Source of the DNA: Acetivibrio clariflavus DSM 19732
GTDB taxonomy: Bacteria > Bacillota > Clostridia > Acetivibrionales > Acetivibrionaceae
DNA: 64,000 nt
Assembly (NCBI RefSeq): GCF_000237085.1
Contig: NC_016627.1
Location: 3,782,118 to 3,846,117, forward strand
Direction of reading: 5' to 3'
Shown: one piece after another, positions 9,507-17,437 of the stretch
How the letters are laid out: every line of letters starts with the position of its first letter
Numbering within the stretch: the first letter of the stretch is position 1
The notes under the pieces: generated by a model
Told to the model about the DNA's origin: nothing
Database searches by the model: none
Seen by the model: only the letters and a program-made list of their open reading frames with translations
Made by a program: the position numbers and the translations under genes

Positions 9507-11639
9507 TTATGATTTTTGCTCTTCAGCAACTTTTCCTTCATTCATGGCACGGGTTGAATTAAGTACTGCTAAAAGTGCTACTCCCACATCAGCAAATACA
9601 GCTTCCCACATGTTTGCAATTCCAAAAACACCCAGAGCCAGCACCAAAACTTTAACCGACAAGGCAAAAACAATATTTTGCCATACTATTGAACGGGTAC
9701 GCCTTGCAATCTTAATTGCGTTTATAAGCTTTGAAGGCTCATCAGTCAGCAATACAATATCTGCTGCCTCTATTGCCGCATCCGATCCTAACGCACCCAT
9801 TGCAATTCCCACATCTGCTCTTGCAATTACCGGTGCGTCATTTATTCCGTCTCCCACATATATAATATTACCCTTGGTCAACTTGTTTTCATACAGTTCT
9901 TCAAATCTCTCCACTTTCTGATCGGGAAGAAGTTCAGAATATACCGCATCCAAACCCAATTCCCTTGCTATCTTTGAACCTGTAGCACTATTGTCCCCTG
10001 TCAGCATGATGGTTCTTCTTACTCCCATTTTCTTTAGTTCTTTTATAGTGTCAGCCGAGTCATCTTTCAACTGATCCGATATCACAATATATCCGACACA
10101 CTTACCGTCTAAAGCCACATATACTATAGTTCCTATCTCATCTGCCTCCGGCACCTTAATGTTCTCTCTTTTCAACAGCTTTGAATTTCCGACAAGTATT
10201 TCTTTACCTTCTGCAATTACCTTTATGCCATAGCCGGGTATTTCAATATGATCCTTAATCGAGCTTTTATCAATTTTACCTTTATACTCGTTTAAAATGG
10301 TTGCCGCAATAGGATGATTGGAAAAATTCTCTGCATAGGAAGCTATTTCCAGGATCTCATCCTTCGAAAAACCATCAAAAGCTATTATTTCATTGACGCT
10401 AAATACCCCTTTGGTTAAGGTACCGGTTTTGTCAAATACAACAGTATCAATACTGTTCAGTGCTTCTAAATAGTTGCCGCCCTTAACCAATATCCCCTTT
10501 TTTGATGCGCCTCCAATTCCTCCGAAGAATCCTAAAGGTATGGATATTACCAAAGCACAAGGACAAGACACTACCAAAAACACCAGAGCCCGGTTGATCC
10601 ACTGTGCAATGCCAGTTCCCCTTGTAATTATCGGAGGAATAAATGCCAACAATAAAGCAATTAAAACAACTATCGGCGTATAGTACCTGGCAAATTTGGT
10701 GATAAAGTTTTCAGTAGCAGCCTTTTTGCTGCCGGCGTTCTGTACCAAATCCAGAATTCTTGAAACCGTAGACTGTTGAAACTCCTTTGTTACCTCAACG
10801 GTTATAAGTCCTATTTTATTCACAACTCCCGACAAAACTTCGTCTCCCGGTTCAACTTCAACAGGAAGGGATTCACCAGTTAAGGCTGAAGCATCAATAA
10901 CCGATCTTCCTTCCACAACTCTGCCATCCAAAGGCACTTTCTCCCCGGGTTTAACAATGATATAATCACCAACTTTAACTTCTTCAGGAGAAACCTTTTT
11001 TATCTCTCCATTAACTTCTAAGTTGGCATAATCCGGCCGTAAATCAAACAAAGCCTTGATTGAATTTCTGGAGTGATTTACAGCCATATCCTGGAATATT
11101 TCTCCCACCTGATAAAACAGCATTACCGCAACCCCTTCAGCATATTCACCAATGGCAAAAGCTCCAAAGGTTGCAATACTCATTAAAAAGTTTTCGTCAA
11201 AGAAATGTTTCCCAAGAAGATTTTTATATGCCTTATAAATTACATCCACTCCAAAAATCAAGTAACTGGCAACAAACATCAAAAGTTCAATCCAATGCGG
11301 CAGTTCAAAAATCAGCGGAATTACAAACAAAGCTATTCCGGAACCGAATCTTGCCAATGTCTTTTTGTTAAAAAGCTCGTCAAAAACATTTATATTATCA
11401 CTTTTATTCTCCGGTTCAACAACCTTTATATCAACTTCAATATTCTTAACAATTTTTGTAACAGCAATTGTTATATCAGCTAAAACATCTTTATTCTCAG
11501 CTTCAATGTTCAGCTTGCTTGAAACAAAATCCACCGAAGCGTTCTTAACGCCTTTTATTTTTTTAACTTCCTGTTCAATTTTTGATGCGCAATTTGCACA
11601 GTCAAGTCCTTCTAATATCAATTCTTTAGCATTTTCCAT
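9507..11639 (-). CDS. cadA: Heavy-metal translocating P1B-type ATPase (Cd/Zn/Pb)
   Basis: About 710 residues, a metal-efflux pump of the cytoplasmic membrane. The N-terminal HMA domain has Cys14-x-x-Cys17 (GLDCANCASKIE). Membrane helices include the metal-binding SCPCALV motif. The actuator has TGES, the phosphorylation site is DKTGTLTKG, and the hinge is GDGINDAPVIARADVGIAMG. The CPC motif and an ArsR/CadC partner favour Cd2+/Zn2+/Pb2+ over copper. I prefer ATG 11639 (preceded by AGAAGGGG). An upstream ATG at 11684 overlaps the cadC stop and would allow translational coupling. Co-transcribed with cadC. Confidence 0.92.
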   Translation of the reverse strand: MENAKELILEGLDCANCASKIEQEVKKIKGVKNASVDFVSSKLNIEAENKDVLADITIAVTKIVKNIEVDIKVVEPENKSDNINVFDELFNKKTLARFGSGIALFVIPLIFELPHWIELLMFVASYLIFGVDVIYKAYKNLLGKHFFDENFLMSIATFGAFAIGEYAEGVAVMLFYQVGEIFQDMAVNHSRNSIKALFDLRPDYANLEVNGEIKKVSPEEVKVGDYIIVKPGEKVPLDGRVVEGRSVIDASALTGESLPVEVEPGDEVLSGVVNKIGLITVEVTKEFQQSTVSRILDLVQNAGSKKAATENFITKFARYYTPIVVLIALLLAFIPPIITRGTGIAQWINRALVFLVVSCPCALVISIPLGFFGGIGGASKKGILVKGGNYLEALNSIDTVVFDKTGTLTKGVFSVNEIIAFDGFSKDEILEIASYAENFSNHPIAATILNEYKGKIDKSSIKDHIEIPGYGIKVIAEGKEILVGNSKLLKRENIKVPEADEIGTIVYVALDGKCVGYIVISDQLKDDSADTIKELKKMGVRRTIMLTGDNSATGSKIARELGLDAVYSELLPDQKVERFEELYENKLTKGNIIYVGDGINDAPVIARADVGIAMGALGSDAAIEAADIVLLTDEPSKLINAIKIARRTRSIVWQNIVFALSVKVLVLALGVFGIANMWEAVFADVGVALLAVLNSTRAMNEGKVAEEQKS

Positions 11640-11676
11640 AGTAACCCCTTCTTCAATTCCAATATCTTCAAAATTC

Positions 11677-12036
11677 TCATTCATTTATATGGGCTAAAGC
11701 CTGATTAAATATATGCCTTATATGCTCATCATCTAATGAGTAATATACAATTTTACCCTCCCTCCTGTATTTTACAAGCCTCGCCTGCTTTAATACCCTA
11801 AGCTGATGCGAAATAGCAGACTGTGTCATATTTAAGAGGTTTGCTATATCGCATACACACATTTCAGATTCAAATAAAGCACAAATTATTTTTATTCTTG
11901 TAGTATCTCCAAACACCTTAAATAGCTCGGCAACATCATAAAGATTTTCCTCTGCAGGCATATTGGCTCTTACACTATCTACAATATCCTGGTGAATTAT
12001 GTTACAATTGCAATTGTATGCATCTTTATTATTCAT
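11677..12036 (-). CDS. cadC: ArsR/SmtB-family metal-sensing repressor (CadC-like)
   Basis: A 119-residue winged-helix repressor. The core LFKVFGDTTRIKIICAL and the recognition helix MTQSAISHQLRVLKQARLV are typical. Metal-site cysteines are present in an N-terminal CNC and in helix alpha-3 (MCVCD), which together make the CadC-type thiolate site for Cd/Pb/Zn, and C-terminal histidines (DDEHIRHIF) may form an alpha-5 site. The start at 12036 is set by AAGGAG seven nt upstream. The ATG at 12042 is too close to it. It precedes cadA in one operon and is preceded by a 24-bp palindromic operator. Confidence 0.92.
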   Translation of the reverse strand: MNNKDAYNCNCNIIHQDIVDSVRANMPAEENLYDVAELFKVFGDTTRIKIICALFESEMCVCDIANLLNMTQSAISHQLRVLKQARLVKYRREGKIVYYSLDDEHIRHIFNQALAHINE

Positions 12037-12063
12037 TGCCATTCTCCTTAAACTTTAAAGTAT

Positions 12064-12087
12064 ACATATGAACATATATTCATATGT
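12064..12087. promoter_or_regulatory. 12-2-12 type ArsR/CadC operator
   Basis: ACATATGAACATATATTCATATGT is an imperfect palindrome of the ATA..TGAA..A..TATTCA..TAT type bound by SmtB/CadC repressors, 28 nt before the cadC start. Metal binding should release CadC and induce cadCA. Confidence 0.75.
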
Positions 12088-12135
12088 TTTTATTAATTAT
12101 ATACCCAATCTTTCTGCTGGTCAATACAAAACTTT

Positions 12136-13449
12136 CTAATTTATTTCCAAAACTTGTTGTAACATTTCCTCTGTCAGTTTTTTTTCTTTGCAAATCAAGC
12201 TGTAGAGTTTGCCGGAAGGCCGTATCGTTCTTTTCTGGTCTTTGAAATTACAGTGATATAGACCAAAATATGCACTTTCTCCCTCCAGCCATTCAAAATT
12301 ATCCATAAGTGTCCAATGATAATATCTTTGAATATCAATTCCTTCAGCTATCGCCTTTGCCACATATGCCAAGTGATCGGCAATAAAACCGGGGCGTTTT
12401 GTATCGTTTTTGTCGCTTATTCCATTTTCGGTTATATATATTGGCAATTTATATCGTTCATAATACTTTTTGCATACCATATATATACCTTCAGGGTATA
12501 TGTCCCAACCAAGATCATTTTTTTCCAGTCTGTTATCGCATCTTAAATTATGAAAAAGATTAGACGGATTAAGTTCAAACTCAACTATATTTCTTGTATA
12601 ATAGTTTATCCCTATAAAATCTACATAAGTACCCTTTCGACACTTATAACCTTTTTTTGATAACGGAAATTTAAACCTTCCTCTTACCATTCCTTCCAAA
12701 TACAGTTCATGGAATAAGTAGTCCACCAATTTGGCTATCATTTTCCCGGTAGCAGAAATACCGCAAAAAACGCGTATGTGCATGGCAAACCCGACTTTGG
12801 TTTTACCCTTGAACCCCATTGAATTTCTGACCCTGTGAATAATTTCATAGGCTTTTATATGCGTATTAATCAGCTCTGTGTATACCTTAAAGCTTCTTAT
12901 AAGGCTTCTTTTTCCGGGAGGCCAAAGTCCAAAAATATATCCGAATTTTGTATAGACATTGGGCTCATTGAAAGTTACCCAATCGCTTACAATGTCTCCA
13001 AGCTTTTCAACAACATATTGTGTATATTCTAAAAAACACCTGGAATTTTCTTCTTTTGTCCATCCTCCCAACTCATCAAACCAAAGGGGTTCTGAAAAAT
13101 GATGGAGGGTAACAAATGGAACTATCCCGTTTTTTATAAGCAACTCAATCTCGTATCTGTAATGTTCAATAGCTTCATTGGAGAACACTCCAGGTTTCGG
13201 TTCAATTCTGCTCCATTCAAGACTCATTCTGTGAGTATTTACATTCAATTCTTTCAAAAGCTCCGTATCCTCTTCAACCCTATTCCAGTGATCACATGCA
13301 GTAATACAATGTGATCCGTCTTTGATACGCCCTTCTTCGCACCATTTATACCAAGTATTGTTTTTATCTCCGCCTTCAATCTGTACACTGGCAGTTGCAG
13401 TCCCCATTAAGAAGTTTTCAGGAAGAACAAACCTTTTCAATACCATCAT
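12136..13449 (-). CDS. GH1 family beta-glycosidase
   Basis: A 437-residue cytoplasmic retaining glycosidase, probably acting on beta-glucosides or phospho-free cello-oligosaccharides. TFNEPN carries acid/base Glu162 and YITENG carries nucleophile Glu341. The substrate residues QIEGG (as QIEG near 23), DHWNRVEED, LEWSRIEP and NFEWLEG are also seen. There is no signal peptide. AAGGAG lies immediately before two ATG codons and a GTATTG, so the real initiation codon could be the second ATG or the TTG nine nt from the site. The protein diverges from usual BglA enzymes in its short HHFSEPLWF region, so substrate is uncertain. Confidence 0.9.
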   Translation of the reverse strand: MMVLKRFVLPENFLMGTATASVQIEGGDKNNTWYKWCEEGRIKDGSHCITACDHWNRVEEDTELLKELNVNTHRMSLEWSRIEPKPGVFSNEAIEHYRYEIELLIKNGIVPFVTLHHFSEPLWFDELGGWTKEENSRCFLEYTQYVVEKLGDIVSDWVTFNEPNVYTKFGYIFGLWPPGKRSLIRSFKVYTELINTHIKAYEIIHRVRNSMGFKGKTKVGFAMHIRVFCGISATGKMIAKLVDYLFHELYLEGMVRGRFKFPLSKKGYKCRKGTYVDFIGINYYTRNIVEFELNPSNLFHNLRCDNRLEKNDLGWDIYPEGIYMVCKKYYERYKLPIYITENGISDKNDTKRPGFIADHLAYVAKAIAEGIDIQRYYHWTLMDNFEWLEGESAYFGLYHCNFKDQKRTIRPSGKLYSLICKEKKLTEEMLQQVLEIN

Positions 13450-13640
13450 CTCCTTGACTTGATGCTTATTTTATAGATATTCAATTCAAGGAGTTTGTGT
13501 ACCAGAAAGCTTGCTGCCAATCTCGTCACAGGCATGTCAATTCATCAAATCACAGAAAGGACAATTAAAATCATTGGCATTTGTTATTATAAAATATAGA
13601 TTAATATTAAAGATTTTATCAAACATTATTTTACAAAATA

Positions 13641-13669
13641 TTGGGTAAATTTAAAAACTATGCTATAAT
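13641..13669 (+). promoter_or_regulatory. Extended -10 promoter for the GGDEF/HD-GYP gene
   Basis: TGCTATAAT (extended -10; TATAAT at 13664-13669) with a weak -35 TTGGGT at 13641, spacer 17. It gives a leader of about 90 nt. The remainder of the 13450-13764 gap holds the divergent upstream region of the GH1 gene and nothing else recognisable. Confidence 0.6.
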
Positions 13670-13764
13670 ATAGAATATCTTTTTTATAAATAGGTGAATA
13701 AAAACATACACTTTGGTTTACCAAGTTTTTGACAAAAAATATTAACTGCTAGGAGAAAAAGACA

Positions 13765-15315
13765 ATGAATGTGAAAAATGGACTTTTTACATCTTTAAAA
13801 AATAAACTTAAATCTATAAGGAAAACATATTTTAAAAATCCATTAAATGTTTTTGAGTTTTTATTTTTCGAGATTTTATATATTTCAATATCCTTATTGA
13901 TTATGCGCCCAACCCAAAGCGAAAGCTTTAAACAGATAGTGGGGCAATTTCATATATTTGTTGCAATTTATCTTGCCTACCGTTTTCGTTTTTTTGCTCT
14001 ATCCATCGGATTATTTATTAATTTTATTGAAATATCCTTTCTGATATTTGCATATACAATATCCCCCATGTTCAGCATATTTGCAGGATTAACATCTAAA
14101 ATGCTCACTGTTGTCTGCACAATAACAGTTTCAATATTTGCAAATTTTCAGGAAATCCAAAAACAAAAATTACACGAACAGAAATGTAAGCTGGAACTGC
14201 TTTCTGTAACCGATGACCTTACAGGTTCTTACAACCATAGGTTTTTTAATGAAATCTTAGACAAAGAAATCGAAAAGTCCAAAACGGATAACAGGCCTGT
14301 TGCTTTAGTAATGATAGACATAGATAATTTTAAGATGTGCAATGATGTAAACGGCCATGATTACGGTGATTGCATATTGAAGGGAACAGCTTCAATACTA
14401 AAAGAGGCTGCCGGAAGCAACAATTTCGTTTGCAGGTATGGCGGTGACGAATTTGCGGTTATTCTCCCAGGTTTCAATTTGCAATCTGCAAGCCAAATAG
14501 CTCACAAAATGCGCAATCTATTTGAAAAGAATAAATGTAATTATTTTAAAAATCATTCTTTCAGCAATATAACCCTGTCCATGGGCCTTTCGGTATATCC
14601 TGAATTGGCTGCTACCAAAGACGATCTCATTAACCAAGCCGATATGGCCCTTTATCACTCGAAAAATCTTGGTAAAGATAAAATTCATTTTTATCAAGAT
14701 GTTCTGGAAAAACTAAAAAAACACATAAGCTCAGACCATCAGCATATGATCGGCGTATTTAAAGCTTTGCTAAGCACTATATCGGCCAAGGACGAATATA
14801 CCAGAGGTCATTGCGAACGGGTTGCCCATTATTCGGTCATGATCGGTAAAGCTCTCAATTTGAGCATAAAAGATATTAGTATGCTTCAATATGCAGGATT
14901 GCTTCATGATATCGGAAAAGTTGAAGTACCGAAACTTATCTTAAGTAAAACAGGAAAGCTAAACGATTCAGAACTTGACATTATAAGGCAGCATCCGGTT
15001 TACAGTGCAAATATTCTTGAACCGCTCAGCATGAACCAGCTTATTGATTACGTTTTACATCATCACGAAAGATATGACGGTTTTGGATATCCCCACCGCC
15101 TTGCAGGTGAATCCATAAGCTTAGGCGCAAGAATTCTATGTGTAGCCGACTCCTTTGACGCAATGCTGTCGGAGCGGCCTTACAGTGCGAGTATGACCAT
15201 TGATGAAGCCTTTATGGAACTCGAAAAAAATTCCGGAACTCAATTCGACCCGGAGATCGTAAAAATTTTTATCAAAGTCATGAAAGAAAGTGATGAATAT
15301 AAGAAAGTTGTATAA
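13765..15315 (+). CDS. Membrane GGDEF and HD-GYP c-di-GMP protein
   Basis: 516 residues. About four membrane helices occupy residues 30-125. A short coiled linker (EIQKQKLHEQKCKLELLSVTDDLTG) leads to a GGDEF domain with an intact RYGGDEF (226-230). The C-terminal half is an HD-GYP phosphodiesterase with RGHCERVAHYS, LLHDIGK and HHHERYDGFGYP. Both catalytic signatures look intact, so the protein may make and degrade c-di-GMP or use one domain for regulation. There is no periplasmic sensor of known type. It is monocistronic with a terminator at 15390. No c-di-GMP riboswitch is seen in its leader. Confidence 0.93.
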   Translation: MNVKNGLFTSLKNKLKSIRKTYFKNPLNVFEFLFFEILYISISLLIMRPTQSESFKQIVGQFHIFVAIYLAYRFRFFALSIGLFINFIEISFLIFAYTISPMFSIFAGLTSKMLTVVCTITVSIFANFQEIQKQKLHEQKCKLELLSVTDDLTGSYNHRFFNEILDKEIEKSKTDNRPVALVMIDIDNFKMCNDVNGHDYGDCILKGTASILKEAAGSNNFVCRYGGDEFAVILPGFNLQSASQIAHKMRNLFEKNKCNYFKNHSFSNITLSMGLSVYPELAATKDDLINQADMALYHSKNLGKDKIHFYQDVLEKLKKHISSDHQHMIGVFKALLSTISAKDEYTRGHCERVAHYSVMIGKALNLSIKDISMLQYAGLLHDIGKVEVPKLILSKTGKLNDSELDIIRQHPVYSANILEPLSMNQLIDYVLHHHERYDGFGYPHRLAGESISLGARILCVADSFDAMLSERPYSASMTIDEAFMELEKNSGTQFDPEIVKIFIKVMKESDEYKKVV

Positions 15316-15389
15316 TGAATGCACTAAAAGCAAAAGTTAAATTTCAGAAATCACTTTATAATTTTAAACATAATAAATTTTAGACATAG

Positions 15390-15438
15390 AAAAACTTCCG
15401 CCTTAATTTTGCTCCGGCAAAAAAAGCGGAAGTTTTTT
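15390..15438. terminator. Bidirectional intrinsic terminator
   Basis: AAAACTTCCGC pairs with GCGGAAGTTTTTT across a loop of about 22 nt. It separates the plus-strand c-di-GMP gene from the minus-strand isomerase gene. Confidence 0.8.
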
Positions 15439-15513
15439 GTTATACCTAAATATGTTTAGAATTGTTATTCAAAGCCTATTTTTTCAAAGCTACTAAGTTT
15501 ATGTTGCTTAAAA

Positions 15514-16992
15514 TCAACCAAAGGGATTCTCTGTCTTATACAGCATGCCTTTCGGCTGGTTAAATCCAATATAATTTACACCCAAATATTTAAACACCTC
15601 AAACAGAGCCTTACCGAAGTGTCCGAAAGCAACTGCACCATGATGAGGGAAACCGCCTTCAATCAATACATGACGATAGAATCTGGCCATTTCCGGTATA
15701 GCAAATACACCTATACCACCAAAAGACTTGGTTGCCACTGGAAGCACTTCACCTTCTGCAATATATGCACGAAGCTCTGTGTCTGCTGTAGACTGCAATC
15801 TGAAGAATGTAATATCACCAGGGATAATATCTCCTTCAAGAGTACCATTGGTAACTTCTTCCGGAAGACTTCTTGCCATAATCTTCTGATTCTTCATAGT
15901 ATATGATGTCAGTTTCCTGGAACATGTATTTCCGCAATGGAAGCCCATGAAAGTTTCCCTATGGGTATAATTGAATTTACCTTCTATTGCTTCCTTATAC
16001 ATATCTTCAGGTACAGTATTGTTAATATCAAGTAATGTAACAGCATCGTTGGATACAGCGATACCGATAAACTCACTTAATGCACCGTAAATATCAACTT
16101 CACAGGATACGGGAATACCGCGGCCTGTCAAGCGGCTGTTCACATAACAAGGAACAAATCCGAACTGGGTCTGGAACGCAGGCCAGCATTTGCCGGCAAT
16201 GGCTACATATTTTCTATATCCCTTGTGAGCTTCTATCCAGTCTAAGAGAGTTAATTCATACTGTGCTAACTTTTCAAGAACTTCAGGCTTTTTATTGCCT
16301 TCTCCGAGTTCTGCAGCCATATCCTTTACAACTTCAGGAATTCTTGGGTCATTTGCATGCTTGTTAAAAGCTTCAAAAAGGTCAAGCTCAGAGTTCTCTT
16401 CAATCTCTATACCAAGATCATACAAAGGCTTTATAGGTGCGTTACAAGCTAAAAAGTTTAATGGTCTTGGACCAAAACTGATGATCTTCAAATCCGATAA
16501 AGCAATCAATGCTCTTGCAATAGGTACAAACTCATTTATCATATCGGCACATTCCTCAGCAGTACCCACAGGGTATTCCGGGATATATGCCTTTACATGA
16601 CGAAGTTTTAAATTATAACTTGCATTCAGCATACCGCAGTAAGCATCACCGCGTCCGTCAGACAAATCGTTCTGGCTTTCTTCAGCAGCTGCAATAAACA
16701 TTTTAGGCCCTTCAAAGTGTTTTGCCAGTAATGTTTCAGAAATTTCCGGACCAAAGTTACCAAGATAAACACACAAAGCATTACAGCCAGCTTTCTTTAT
16801 ATCTTCAAGGGCTTGAACCATATGTATTTCACTTTCCACAATACATATAGGACATTCGTAGATATCCCCTTCACCATACTTCTTTCTGTAAGCTTCTACA
16901 ACAGCTTTCCTTCTGTTTACCGACAACGCTTCGGGGAAGCAGTCACGGCTAACTGCGACAAGACCGATTTTTACCTTAGGCATGTTTTCCAT
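15514..16992 (-). CDS. L-fucose/L-arabinose isomerase family protein
   Basis: A 492-residue cytoplasmic protein of the FucI/AraA fold family, expected to interconvert an aldose and ketose with a divalent metal. Family features include GLVAVSRDCFPEAL at the N-terminus, the cleft residues CEVDIYGALSEFIG and DINNTVPEDMY, and HCGNTCSRKL, with late metal-site histidines in GGFPHHGAVAFGHFG. The length fits fucose-isomerase-like proteins of clostridia. Substrate (L-fucose, D-arabinose or L-arabinose) cannot be settled from sequence alone. A strong AAGGAGG precedes the ATG. It appears monocistronic and has repeated sites upstream that suggest local control. Confidence 0.85.
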   Translation of the reverse strand: MENMPKVKIGLVAVSRDCFPEALSVNRRKAVVEAYRKKYGEGDIYECPICIVESEIHMVQALEDIKKAGCNALCVYLGNFGPEISETLLAKHFEGPKMFIAAAEESQNDLSDGRGDAYCGMLNASYNLKLRHVKAYIPEYPVGTAEECADMINEFVPIARALIALSDLKIISFGPRPLNFLACNAPIKPLYDLGIEIEENSELDLFEAFNKHANDPRIPEVVKDMAAELGEGNKKPEVLEKLAQYELTLLDWIEAHKGYRKYVAIAGKCWPAFQTQFGFVPCYVNSRLTGRGIPVSCEVDIYGALSEFIGIAVSNDAVTLLDINNTVPEDMYKEAIEGKFNYTHRETFMGFHCGNTCSRKLTSYTMKNQKIMARSLPEEVTNGTLEGDIIPGDITFFRLQSTADTELRAYIAEGEVLPVATKSFGGIGVFAIPEMARFYRHVLIEGGFPHHGAVAFGHFGKALFEVFKYLGVNYIGFNQPKGMLYKTENPFG

Positions 16993-17035
16993 TTCAATTT
17001 TCCTCCTTCATTTGACCTTTTTTTATTATCGTCTA

Positions 17036-17118
17036 ACTTGACAGATAAGGTTATAAGGAAATTTCCTGTCATAGTTGAGCTTATTTGTATTTAGCTCAAA
17101 ACTTAACTTGTGACAGGT
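17036..17118 (-). promoter_or_regulatory. Repeated CTGTCA...AGTTA sites upstream of the isomerase gene
   Basis: On the minus strand CTGTCACAAGTTAAG and CTGTCAAGTTAG are near-direct repeats about 65 nt apart, with an inverted copy (TGACAGG) between them. They sit 45-125 nt before the isomerase start and are candidate regulator sites. The rest of the gap 16993-17437 is AT-rich, with a tandem TACATTATACATTATAC run near 17217-17234 and the terminator at 17364. Confidence 0.4.
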
Positions 17119-17363
17119 AATATTGCCTTAATATATTATTCGTTGTACTCCATCCGTCTTTACCTTACAAACGCTATAAGCTCGGTAAAAGGTAATAGTA
17201 AGTGGACTACGACTATTATACATTATACATTATACCATCACATATATGTTGCTACAATAATTGTCAAACAAATAACTTGCCTATAACTTACTATCTCTCA
17301 CCTTACATATGCTAACCTATTTAGCTGTCTATGCGCATTTATCCCCTTTAAGACAAAATTTGC

Positions 17364-17397
17364 AGAAAAGACCGAAAAATAATTTTCAGTCTTTTCT
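17364..17397 (-). terminator. Intrinsic terminator after the SLH hydrolase gene
   Basis: AGAAAAGACTGAAAA pairs with TTTTCGGTCTTTTCT on the minus strand. It lies about 40 nt beyond the SLH-protein stop. The T-run is moderate, so efficiency is uncertain. Confidence 0.6.
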
Positions 17398-17437
17398 ATA
17401 TAATAATATAATCCAACAAAGCTAAATCTACTTCATA

